Assembly (NCBI GenBank): GCA_017434025.1
Contig: JAFRGC010000041.1
Location: forward strand, 1 to 64,000
Direction of reading: 5' to 3'
Length of the DNA stretch: 64,000 nucleotides
Origin: Mogibacterium sp.
GTDB taxonomy: Bacteria > Bacillota > Clostridia > Peptostreptococcales > Anaerovoracaceae
The notes under the pieces are model-generated. The model made no database searches. It worked only from the letters and a program-made list of their open reading frames with translations, and had not been told where the DNA came from. How positions within the stretch are numbered: the stretch's first letter is position 1; every line of letters starts with the position of its first letter. Shown here piece after piece: positions 1-7,504 of the stretch. Made by a program: the position numbers and the translations under genes.

Positions 1-1
1 G

Positions 2-112
2 CGCGTTCATTTCTTTTTCGCTTTTCGCTCCGAGCGTCCCCTCGTCGAACATCTGAGGGAGGCGCATGAGGCGATGGAAAAGATAAGGCAGAAGCACAAA
101 AATGACGCAGTA
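2..112 (+). CDS. Possible C-terminal tail of a gene entering from the left edge
   Basis: An open frame runs from the window edge to a TAA at 110-112. It reads as a charged helical tail (…EHLREAHEAMEKIRQ…) of the kind seen at the end of a coding sequence. There is no start inside the window and no recognisable domain, so this is only a possible gene end. The next candidate start (ATG at 102) overlaps it in another frame. Confidence 0.25.
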
Positions 113-229
113 TAAAGAACAATCGGATAAAAACGCAGATTTGCACAAAAATCAGATAAAGTCGCCGTTTTTTTCAACTTTGATGTAGGCGAAGAGATTG
201 AGGACATTGAGGATATTATTCCTGAGGTC

Positions 230-697
230 GTGGAAACAACAGGGGTCGCTATGGAAGAAGTGGAGGCTATTTCTGAACCGGCTGAAGCACCTCTCATAGA
301 AGAGCCTGAAGATAAAAAACCAAGAAGAATAGGAAAGTATAATATAAGGAAGACAAATACTGGAATCAAGTTCGATCTTAAGGCGGCGAATGGTGAAGTG
401 ATTGCTACTTCAGAAGTCTACAAGTCAAAAGCAGCATGCCTGAATGGAATCAAGAGCGTTAGGACTAATGCATCCCTGGCTGAACTTGAAGACCAGACGA
501 ATGAAGACTTTGAGAAATGTAAAAATCCAAAGTTTGAAATGTATTTGGACAAGGCAGGGGAACATCGCTTCAGACTGAAGGCAAAGAATGGACAAATCAT
601 TGCTACCAGTGAAGGATATAAGGCTAAAAAAAGCTGTCTTAATGGCATCGAAAGTGTTAGGATTAACTCAGCTTCAGAAGTTATCGAGGAAGAATAG
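230..697 (+). CDS. YegP/DUF1508 double-repeat protein, 5' end uncertain
   Basis: Two copies of the YegP-type DUF1508 module are present, at about residues 36-83 and 98-147 of this 155-residue reading. Both carry the hallmark pattern GxFxLKAxNGxxIATSExYxxKxxCxNGIxSV. Family members are small alpha/beta proteins of unknown biochemical role, often carried in tandem repeats. An acidic linker precedes the repeats. The start given is a GTG without a good ribosome site. The same frame stays open back to 131 with coding-like, acidic sequence (DVGEEIEDIEDIIPE) but no start codon. An ATG at 102 in the neighbouring frame would join it by a -1 shift in the seven-T run at 168-174, so the true 5' end is probably frameshifted or miscalled. 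Confidence 0.7.
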   Translation: METTGVAMEEVEAISEPAEAPLIEEPEDKKPRRIGKYNIRKTNTGIKFDLKAANGEVIATSEVYKSKAACLNGIKSVRTNASLAELEDQTNEDFEKCKNPKFEMYLDKAGEHRFRLKAKNGQIIATSEGYKAKKSCLNGIESVRINSASEVIEEE

Positions 698-851
698 AAT
701 ACATACAAACGGCAGCTGGCCTTTAGCTCGTACAGCCTAAACAAGGTTGTACCCCATATCACCCCGAGGACTACCCCATATGCTCCGGAATGATCAAAAA
801 TTCATCGAAAATGAGTTTTGAAAAACGGTCTGGGCTAGTCAACACTGGTGG

Positions 852-1340
852 TTGATAAGCAAGTTGGCTCTGGAATTATTGCACGGGCAGGGTGAGACAA
901 CACTCCCGACCATGAAACCGGAAGGTAAAGGCGCCGGCGCTCCTAAGAAGGAGACCGTAGCGATCGATTTCTCCAAAGTCAAGGTAGAGCCACTGTTCGA
1001 AGAATTTGTAGACTTCGAGACATTCAGCAAGAGCGATTTCCGCGCAGTTAAGATCAAGAGCTGTGAGGAAGTTCCTAAGAGCGACAAACTCCTGAAGTTC
1101 ACTCTGAACGACGGATCGGGCGAAGACAGAGTCATCCTCAGCGGAATCAAGAAGTACTACGCACCGGAGGAACTCGTCGGCAAGACCGCGATCGCGATCA
1201 CAAACCTCCCGCCGAGGAAGATGATGGGGCAGTACTCCAACGGCATGCTGATAAGCGCAGTCAACGAGTATGACGGAGAAGAAATGCTCAACCTACTGCT
1301 CGTAGATGACAGGATACCGGCAGGAGCCAAGCTGTACTAA
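852..1340 (+). CDS. Orphan C-terminal tRNA-binding (OB-fold) domain of methionyl-tRNA synthetase
   Basis: Residues about 35-162 match the EMAP-II/Trbp111-like tRNA-binding domain that ends bacterial MetRS: DFETFSKSDFRAVKI, SDKLLKFTLNDG, ILSGIKKYY.PEELVGK and SNGMLISA. The catalytic Rossmann and anticodon-binding domains, about 500 residues, are missing. The frame is closed by a TGA at 819-821, so they cannot lie just upstream. The start is a TTG with only a weak GGTGG in front. It may be a remnant of a truncated metG, or a stand-alone Trbp111/CsaA-like tRNA chaperone. The truncation, the poor start and the repeat element abutting the stop favour a remnant. Confidence 0.7.
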   Translation: MISKLALELLHGQGETTLPTMKPEGKGAGAPKKETVAIDFSKVKVEPLFEEFVDFETFSKSDFRAVKIKSCEEVPKSDKLLKFTLNDGSGEDRVILSGIKKYYAPEELVGKTAIAITNLPPRKMMGQYSNGMLISAVNEYDGEEMLNLLLVDDRIPAGAKLY

Positions 1341-1389
1341 GGGGGACGGTTCTTTTTGACCATTCTTGGTATGCTGGGGACGGTTCTTA
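1341..1389 (+). repeat. REP-like unit 1 (RAYT-associated)
   Basis: The head GGGGGACGGTTCTTTTTGAC begins on the base after the TAA stop of the preceding gene. A second GGGACGGTTCT starts 35 bases after the first one. The same layout recurs at 2381-2473 (two units) and 29986-30032. Units of this type beside a tyrosine transposase gene fit REP elements mobilised by RAYTs. Confidence 0.8.
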
Positions 1390-1453
1390 TGTATTAAAAA
1401 AGAACAAACCAGTCCGTTGAGGCGCCAACCTAATTTTCAGAATACTAGTTCAA

Positions 1454-1496
1454 AACAGCCTTTGACTTAATAAAGCAGAGTCGAAGGCTGTTTTTT
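1454..1496 (+). terminator. Rho-independent terminator
   Basis: A 13-base stem (1454-1466 with 1480-1492, one wobble pair) has a 13-base loop and ends in TTTTTT. It would stop transcription from the MetRS-domain fragment before the transposase. The rest of 1341-1626 holds only the repeat unit and AT-rich spacer. Confidence 0.85.
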
Positions 1497-1626
1497 CGAT
1501 GGGGCATTTATTATGGAGAGCTTTTTTTCACTACCATATGTGCGATCGGTCGATTGGCGGTTTTTAGCGAATTTGTGCGGAATTTTTGCATTGAATCATA
1601 TGCCGAGGAAGGTGTAACATCGCCGC

Positions 1627-2373
1627 ATGAGTAGACAAGCCAGGAAAGAGAGCCCTACAGGGTACTATCACGTGATACAGCGTGGGACAGGGAAGCAGAT
1701 CATATTTGAAGATGATGCAGACTATACATAATATTTGGCGAAACTGAAGGCGTGCAAAGACCGATATGAAATAAAAGTGGCAGCATATTGCCTGATGAAT
1801 AATCATGCACATCTACTGATCAAAGCAGAAAGTTTGGATACCTTGTCACGAATGATGAGATCCTTGGGTGTAAGCTATGCATCATATTACAACATCAAAT
1901 ATTCACATGAAGGACATGTGTTTCAAGATCGGTTTCTCAGCATGACAGTTTGCGATGAGAAATATTTGTGTGGCTGTCTGAGATATATCCATAACAATCC
2001 GGTTTCAGCAGGTATATGTCCAAGAGAGGAATATAGGTGGAGCAGTTATAGGGATTATCTGGAGGATAGAGGCATTGCTGACAGAGACGATATTATTGCG
2101 TATTTCGGAAATCTTGAAGCGTTCATAAAATTCAGTCAGAGCGATGATTCAGAGGATTATATGGACTGCGAGCTGCCAAGCGACAAAATGCGTATGGCTC
2201 AGAAGATAATCAATGAAGAACTGGGGCATGAATTCAACAATGGGTTTATTGTGAAAAAATATGCCAAGGAAGATCGAGACAAAGTCCTTCGACGGCTTCG
2301 CAAAGAAGGTTACAGCATTAAACAAATTGAATTGTTGACGGGAGTTAGCAAGAGAATAATCCAGAGAGCTTGA
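1627..2373 (+). pseudogene. REP-associated tyrosine transposase (RAYT, Y1/IS200-like), interrupted by a stop codon
   Basis: From ATG 1627 the frame encodes the usual N-terminal strand (YYHVIQRG) and FEDDADYT. It then meets an in-frame TAA at 1729-1731, codon 35. The same frame resumes at once with YLAKLKA and continues to a TGA at 2371-2373. It contains the metal-binding HUH motif (NNHAHLL), the segment with the candidate nucleophile Tyr (YASYYNIKYSHEGHVFQDRF), YIHNNPVSAG, and a C-terminal helix-turn-helix (EGYSIKQIELLTGVSKR). A TTG at 1735 could begin a shortened protein, but that would lack the first strand of the catalytic fold. The flanking repeats are its presumed substrates. The gene is AT-richer than its surroundings, consistent with acquisition. 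One readthrough or sequence correction would restore it. Confidence 0.8.
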
Positions 2374-2380
2374 AGTGAAA

Positions 2381-2473
2381 GGGGGACGGTTCTTTTTGAC
2401 CATTCTTGGTACGATGGGGACAGATGAGAAGCGTCCCTAATATGCCATCTGTGGTCAAAAAGAACCGTCCCCC
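2381..2473. repeat. REP-like units 2 and 3 in head-to-head (BIME-like) arrangement
   Basis: A perfect 21-base inverted repeat (2381-2401 and 2453-2473) brackets two oppositely oriented units. The plus unit starts at 2381 and the minus unit at 2473. Each has a second GGGAC block 34 bases inside, and these form an inner GGGAC/GTCCC pair. The whole stretch can fold into a long cruciform or RNA hairpin directly downstream of the transposase stop. Confidence 0.85.
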
Positions 2474-2485
2474 TTTTCCTTTCCT

Positions 2486-2514
2486 TTGACAAATGAGTTG
2501 GTTTAATCTAACAT
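2486..2514 (+). promoter_or_regulatory. Sigma-A type promoter for the dehydrogenase gene
   Basis: TTGACA (2486-2491), a 17-base spacer and TAACAT (2509-2514) lie just past the repeat. In the leader, AGGAGG at 2517-2522 precedes a tiny open frame (ATG 2526, seven codons, TAA), which may or may not be translated. A stronger AAAGGAGG precedes the real gene. Confidence 0.6.
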
Positions 2515-2579
2515 ATAGGAGGAATATGTTATTGCTAATGAATATTTAAGAAAACAACGTATAAAGGAGGAATTTCATT

Positions 2580-3533
2580 ATGAAGGGTTGGGAATTTACA
2601 GGAACGCATCAGCCGCTCAGGATCGTAGAGAAACCGGATCCTAAGGCAAAGCCTGGGTATGTAGTTCTCAAGACACTGGCAGGTGGACTCTGCCACTCTG
2701 ATGTATCTGCTCTGGACATCGAATCATGGATGCCGCAGTTCAATGTGCCTGTTATCATGGGTCATGAAGTCTGCGGAAGGATCGTTGAGATCGGCGAAGG
2801 AGTTGAGGGCTATGAGATTGGAGATATCGTAGCAGTATGTCCGCTGTACGCTAAGGATGGAACAACTCCGGGATACACAAGAGACGGTGGATACGGAACA
2901 ATGACAACTGCACCTGTAGAGCAGCTTGTAAAGGTTCCGGAAGGAGTTTCTCCGGCAAAAGCTGCGGCAGCTACAGATGCGGGAGCTACTTCATATCACG
3001 CTCTCTGCGCAGTAGGTGGAGCGAAAGAAGGCACTAAGGTCGGCATCATCGGTGTAGGCGGACTCGGACAGTTCGCGGTAAGCATCGCTGTAGCAAAGGG
3101 CTGCGAAGTATATGTTGCGACAAGAAAGCCATCCGCTCAGGAACTTTCACTCAAGCTTGGCGCAAAGGAAGTAAAGTCGAACATCAAAGAATTCGCAGAC
3201 AAGAACCTCGACCTCATCGTTGACTTTGCGGGCGCCGGCACAACTACAGACGATGCTCTGAAGACAGTAAGACCTCACGGCAAGGTAGTACTCGTAGGTA
3301 TGGCAGGCGACACAACAACGATCTATTCATACTCGATGATCTTCAAAGAACTGACATTCCAGGGTTCGATGGGAAGCACAACTGACGACCTGAAGGACGT
3401 TCTGGATCTCCTCGCAAGCGGCAAGCTCAATCCTGAACTCCACACATGCAAATTCGAAGAGATCGCAGATGGCATCGACCAGCTCCGTGAGGGCAAAGTA
3501 AGCGGCCGCCTTGCATGCGTATACGAGGACTGA
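2580..3533 (+). CDS. Zinc-binding medium-chain alcohol dehydrogenase
   Basis: This is a 317-residue medium-chain dehydrogenase/reductase that oxidises or reduces an alcohol/ketone pair with a nicotinamide cofactor. Catalytic zinc ligands are visible in GGLCHSD (Cys) and MGHEVCG (His-Glu). The Rossmann glycine motif is GVGGLGQFA, and the strand-2 end VATRKP has an Arg that would favour NADP(H). The structural-zinc lobe with four spaced cysteines, normally after the GD-x-V strand, is absent. In its place is a short VCPLYAKDGTTPGYTRDGGYG-like loop with a single Cys, which explains the short length. ATAAAGGAGG supports the ATG. It has its own promoter and terminator, so it is monocistronic. The substrate cannot be told. 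Confidence 0.85.
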   Translation: MKGWEFTGTHQPLRIVEKPDPKAKPGYVVLKTLAGGLCHSDVSALDIESWMPQFNVPVIMGHEVCGRIVEIGEGVEGYEIGDIVAVCPLYAKDGTTPGYTRDGGYGTMTTAPVEQLVKVPEGVSPAKAAAATDAGATSYHALCAVGGAKEGTKVGIIGVGGLGQFAVSIAVAKGCEVYVATRKPSAQELSLKLGAKEVKSNIKEFADKNLDLIVDFAGAGTTTDDALKTVRPHGKVVLVGMAGDTTTIYSYSMIFKELTFQGSMGSTTDDLKDVLDLLASGKLNPELHTCKFEEIADGIDQLREGKVSGRLACVYED

Positions 3534-3587
3534 TCGGTATTCAGTTAAAGCAACCACAGATATCAATCTGACAGAGAAACATTAAAT

Positions 3588-3617
3588 AGCCCCATCGTGA
3601 AAACGATGGGGCTGTTT
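3588..3617 (+). terminator. Rho-independent terminator
   Basis: An 11-bp perfect stem (3588-3598 with 3603-3613), GAAA loop and GTTT tail lie after the dehydrogenase gene. Confidence 0.85.
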
Positions 3618-3645
3618 GGAATTTGCCTCAGCGGAGACAGAAACT

Positions 3646-4620
3646 ATGAAAGAGATCGACACGAGACTTGTGTACGGATTCCTTGACGCAGGGAAGACGA
3701 CCTACATACAGCAAAACATCCGGGACGACAGATTCTATAAATACGGATCAACTCTCATCATCTGTTTTGAGAAAGGTGAGGTGAAATACGACGAGGAAGC
3801 ACTGGCGGAAAAGCGCGCCAATGTCGTGTATTACGATGGGAAAAAGAAAATTACAGAGTTTTGTCTGGAATGTATAGAAGCATATCAGCCGGACCGCATC
3901 TACGTGGAGATGAACATAATGATGCAGGAGCTCAGAGCACATTTCCCGGAGTGCATGCGCGTGACCTTCTCTGCTGCGCTGATCGACTGGTCCACGATGC
4001 CTGTCTATTATCTCAATTTCATGCAGATGATAAAACAGATGGTATCTGAGTCGAATCAGGTCACATTCCGGGGATGTCCGTCGAGCGATCTGCTTGCGAC
4101 TTACGGGCAGGCCTTCCGCCTGATGAACCCACGAGCTGTGTATCTGAGGCAGGATCCGATGGGGTATCACGAGAAGGCGTTTGGGTTGTTCCTGCCATTC
4201 TCACTCGATGAGAACGAAATCACGATCACTGAGAAAAGCTATCTTCCTCTCTGGCTGGACGCGCTTGATCATCCGGAGCATTACGATGGAAAGACTATTC
4301 ATTTCACAGAGCCGATCGAGCTTCGGCGAACAGATGAAAACGGTATGTGGAGATGCGGCAGAGTCGTGATGACATGCTGTATGGCAGACCTCCAGTTTAT
4401 GTCATTTGAGCTGGCCGCTTCTGCGCAAGATGATGGCATAGCTGGCAAGGACCTTCCGGATCGTGCAGACAGCCTGTGGGCTGCGATCGACGCTTCTGCA
4501 AGTGTCGTAAGCGATAGCTACGGACAGAAGAAACTCCTGCTTGTGCCGGCTAAAATATGGCCTGCCAATCCTCCGGAAGTGCTGATTCTCGATGGAAGAC
4601 GCCAGAGCCAAAGCTCTTGA
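3646..4620 (+). CDS. CobW/YciC-like GTPase fused to a YcgQ/DUF1980-like C-terminal domain
   Basis: The N-terminal half (about 1-190 of 324) has a CobW/HypB-class P-loop, YGFLDAGKTTY, followed by LIICFEKGEVKYDE and IYVEMN. This is the layout of G3E metal-chaperone GTPases, although the CxCC metal site between the switch regions is not evident. The C-terminal part (about 220-324) carries HFTEPIELRR…GRVVMTCCMADLQ. This resembles the conserved CC-A-D segment of the YcgQ/TIGR03943 (DUF1980) proteins, which accompany DUF318 permeases and CobW proteins in Firmicutes. ATG 3646 has GGAG ten bases upstream, and an upstream TTG at 3616 lies inside the previous terminator. A role in metal, perhaps zinc, handling is inferred only from the families. 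The 65-base gap to the next gene leaves cotranscription open. Confidence 0.65.
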   Translation: MKEIDTRLVYGFLDAGKTTYIQQNIRDDRFYKYGSTLIICFEKGEVKYDEEALAEKRANVVYYDGKKKITEFCLECIEAYQPDRIYVEMNIMMQELRAHFPECMRVTFSAALIDWSTMPVYYLNFMQMIKQMVSESNQVTFRGCPSSDLLATYGQAFRLMNPRAVYLRQDPMGYHEKAFGLFLPFSLDENEITITEKSYLPLWLDALDHPEHYDGKTIHFTEPIELRRTDENGMWRCGRVVMTCCMADLQFMSFELAASAQDDGIAGKDLPDRADSLWAAIDASASVVSDSYGQKKLLLVPAKIWPANPPEVLILDGRRQSQSS

Positions 4621-4685
4621 CTTCAAGTATGGCAGCAGGCATTATTATGAGTAACTGAGGACAAGGAAGAATAGCAGGCAATAAT

Positions 4686-6122
4686 ATGATGGAGAACATG
4701 AAGACATCAGTTTTGAACAGTTTCCCGGCTGTAGATGAGCAGACACTCGATGAGCTGCTCGCCAGGGAGATCGAAGCAAATCCTATGAAGATCGTTGTCC
4801 TCGACGATGATCCGACAGGCGTGCAGACCGTCCACGATGTATCGGTCTATACAGACTGGTCTCTCGAGAGCATCAGAGCCGGTTTTGCGGAAGACAATAA
4901 AGTCTTCTATATACTGACAAACTCACGCGGGATGACGGAACCGGAGACCACACGGGCGCACCGCGAGATCGCAGCGCGTACAGCTGCTGTCTCTGCGGAG
5001 ACCGGAATCCCTTATATTTATATGTCCAGAAGTGATTCGACTCTGCGGGGGCACTATCCACTTGAAACGCAGCTCCTCAGGGAGGGGATAGAAACAACCG
5101 GCGGTCATGTTGACGGAGAGATCATGTGCCCTTTCTTCAAAGAGGGCGGAAGATTCACCATAGGAAATGTCCACTATGTGCGTCAGGGAGAAGACCTTGT
5201 GCCTGCGGCAGAGACTGAGTTTGCCCGGGACAAGACTTTCGGTTACACGAAGTCGCTGATCCCTGAATACATTGAAGAGAAGACCGGAGGAGAGTACAAG
5301 GCGGACAGCGTTACCTGCATCAGTCTCGACTCTCTGAGAAATATGGAGATCGACAAGATCGAAGAACAGCTGATGGCGGTAAGGGATTTTGGCAAAGTCT
5401 GCCTCAACGCGGCAGACTACTGCGACCTCAAGGCGTTCAGCATAGCTTTCTACAGAGCTGTCGCGAAGGGCAAAACCTTCATGTTCCGCACAGCTGCGGG
5501 AGAAGTGAAAGTGCTCGGCGGCATCTCTGATCAGCCGCTTCTCACGCGCAAAGATATGATCGTGAATGAGACAGATCTCGGAGGAGTGGTGGTAGTAGGA
5601 AGCCATACCAACAAAACGACAGCCCAGCTCAGAGAGCTGCTCAATCTTGACTGCGTAGTACCTGTAGAATTTGATTCAAACAAAGTGCTCGAAGGAGATA
5701 AGGCATTCTATGCGGAAGTCGACCGTTGTGTAGCAGAGGAGGAGAAAATCATCAGTACCGGCAAAACCGCAGTATGCTATACATGCAGAACGCTCCTGAC
5801 TCTTGAGAACGATACCAGAGAAAGCGCTCTTCAGCGCAGTGTCAAGATCAGTGATGGTGTCCAGAGCCTTGTAGGCAGACTGCACCTGACGCCGGCCTTC
5901 GTTATCGCGAAGGGCGGGATCACATCGAGTGATGTGGGAACGAAGGCCCTTGCGGTCAAACGTGCTAACGTTATGGGTCAGATCAGACCGGGGATACCGG
6001 TCTGGCAGACGGGTGATGAAAGCCGTTTCCCGCAGACACCATATGTGATCTTCCCAGGCAACACAGGTGACGAGACCACACTCCGTGAAGCAGTTGCCAT
6101 CCTCATGACAAGAGAACAATAA
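4686..6122 (+). CDS. Four-carbon acid sugar kinase family protein (DUF1537/OtnK-like)
   Basis: This is a 478-residue protein of the two-domain DUF1537 family, whose characterised members phosphorylate threonate, erythronate or related C4 sugar acids with ATP. The N-terminal domain has VLDDDPTGVQTVHDV and MSRSDSTLRGHYPLE, the substrate-binding signature. The C-terminal nucleotide-binding domain has VVVGSHTNKTTAQL, VIAKGGITSSDV and a glycine-rich end FPGNTGDETTLR. The usual partner genes (4-hydroxythreonate-4-phosphate dehydrogenase, aldolase) are not beside it. It is followed after 24 bases by an ATP-grasp gene, suggesting an operon. The exact sugar acid is unknown. Confidence 0.85.
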   Translation: MMENMKTSVLNSFPAVDEQTLDELLAREIEANPMKIVVLDDDPTGVQTVHDVSVYTDWSLESIRAGFAEDNKVFYILTNSRGMTEPETTRAHREIAARTAAVSAETGIPYIYMSRSDSTLRGHYPLETQLLREGIETTGGHVDGEIMCPFFKEGGRFTIGNVHYVRQGEDLVPAAETEFARDKTFGYTKSLIPEYIEEKTGGEYKADSVTCISLDSLRNMEIDKIEEQLMAVRDFGKVCLNAADYCDLKAFSIAFYRAVAKGKTFMFRTAAGEVKVLGGISDQPLLTRKDMIVNETDLGGVVVVGSHTNKTTAQLRELLNLDCVVPVEFDSNKVLEGDKAFYAEVDRCVAEEEKIISTGKTAVCYTCRTLLTLENDTRESALQRSVKISDGVQSLVGRLHLTPAFVIAKGGITSSDVGTKALAVKRANVMGQIRPGIPVWQTGDESRFPQTPYVIFPGNTGDETTLREAVAILMTREQ

Positions 6123-6146
6123 CTATTGACTTAGATAGGGGGGACT

Positions 6147-7328
6147 ATGAATTATATTTTCATCTCACCGTTTTATCCGGTTACCTGTACGTACTTCTGT
6201 GACAGGCTGAGCAAGCTCGGTGTCAATGTCCTTGGCATCGGAGATGTACAGTATGACGATCTCAGCGACCAGCTCAAAGACGCGCTGACTGAGTATTATC
6301 GCGTTGACTCACTGGAAGATTATGATCAGGTCTATCGGGCAGTGGCTTTTCTGATCCATAAATACGGCAGGATCGACAGGCTGGAATCGATGAATGAGTA
6401 CTGGCTCCCGACGGATGCGCGTCTCCGGTCTGATTTCAACATTGCTGTAGGGACCCGGGAAGACGGGATCCACGATCTCGTGACAAAGTCCGGGATGAAG
6501 AAGGTGTTCATCGAAGCAGGGATCCCGACCGCGCGGCAGCATATCGTTTCTGACTTCGAGTCGGGCAAGGCGTTCGTCGAACAGGTCGGTTATCCTGTGA
6601 TCGTGAAACCTGACATAGGTGCCGGCGCGAATGGCGCGATGAAGGTCAACTCGGAGGAAGATCTGATATCTTTCTATGATGACCTTCCGGGTGAACCATA
6701 TGTTATGGAGGAATTCCTTTCCGGAGATATCTGCACATACGATGCGGTCGTCGATTCACATTGTGAGCCACTGTTTGAATCGATGTGCACTTATCCGCCT
6801 GTTATAGATTCTGTTCAGAATGACGAGAATATACATTTCTTCACGAAGGCAGACGTTCCGGCACAGCTTCGTGACCTGGGCAGGAAGACGTTAAAAGCGT
6901 TCGGAGCGGACAGAAGATTTGTCCACTTTGAGTTCATACATCTTACGAAGGACTATGAAGGAATCGGCAAAGCCGGTGATTACGCTGTGATGGAAGTAAA
7001 CATGCGTCCTGCAGGCGGCCATGATCCGGATATGATGAACTTCGCTCAGTCGATGGATGTGTTCAGGATCTACGCTGAAATGGTGATATCCGACAAGAGG
7101 ATCGATCCGGCATCTGATGATCATTACATCTGCGCGTATGCAGCACGCAAAGACGGATACCTGTTCACCCATACCCACGAAGAGATAATGGACCGCTACG
7201 GAAATGATATCGTGATGCAGGAGGAAATGCCGCCGATCGACTGGCCTTCCATGGGCAGATATGTGTATATAGCGCGGTTCAGAGAGGATGAGGAAATGGA
7301 TGAATTCTTCTCCTTTGTACTCGGATAG
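6147..7328 (+). CDS. ATP-grasp carboxylate-amine ligase-like protein (copy 1)
   Basis: This 393-residue protein has a Rossmann-like N-terminus (MNYIFISPFYP…LGIGD) and then an ATP-grasp fold. The nucleotide-binding lysine segment is YPVIVKPDIGAGA, the hinge is YVMEEFLSGDICTYDAV, and the Mg-binding acidic/Asn pair is in MEVNMRPAGGH. ATP-grasp enzymes couple a carboxylate to an amine through an acyl phosphate. Neither substrate can be named. A clear paralogue lies at 18292-19515 on the other strand, sharing the N-terminal motif, the EYWL…DAxLRxDFN stretch and the NMRPAGG loop. GGGGG at the ribosome site supports the ATG. A terminator follows, so it closes the operon with the sugar-acid kinase. 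Confidence 0.85.
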   Translation: MNYIFISPFYPVTCTYFCDRLSKLGVNVLGIGDVQYDDLSDQLKDALTEYYRVDSLEDYDQVYRAVAFLIHKYGRIDRLESMNEYWLPTDARLRSDFNIAVGTREDGIHDLVTKSGMKKVFIEAGIPTARQHIVSDFESGKAFVEQVGYPVIVKPDIGAGANGAMKVNSEEDLISFYDDLPGEPYVMEEFLSGDICTYDAVVDSHCEPLFESMCTYPPVIDSVQNDENIHFFTKADVPAQLRDLGRKTLKAFGADRRFVHFEFIHLTKDYEGIGKAGDYAVMEVNMRPAGGHDPDMMNFAQSMDVFRIYAEMVISDKRIDPASDDHYICAYAARKDGYLFTHTHEEIMDRYGNDIVMQEEMPPIDWPSMGRYVYIARFREDEEMDEFFSFVLG

Positions 7329-7364
7329 AGCCTGTGCAAAGTTAATAATACGACTGGAAAATAA

Positions 7365-7403
7365 GAGTGTGAGCCGGAATGAAATCCGGCTGCACTCCTT
7401 TTC
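7365..7403 (+). terminator. Rho-independent terminator
   Basis: A stem GAGTG..AGCCGGA (7365-7378) pairs with TCCGGCT.CACTC (7385-7397), followed by a T-rich run. It ends the kinase/ATP-grasp unit. Confidence 0.8.
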
Positions 7404-7504
7404 TATTTTTGATCATGTCTATGATTGAAATTAGCATAATATTCGGTATATTATGACTTATAAGCACTTCGTTTTATTGATAAATGTGATTGGAGTGGAC
7501 CCCG

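Noticed and set aside
1735..2373. Intact transposase starting at TTG 1735
   Set aside because: The N-terminal strand of the HUH fold is encoded upstream of the in-frame TAA, with better start context at ATG 1627, so the shorter form is more likely a broken gene.
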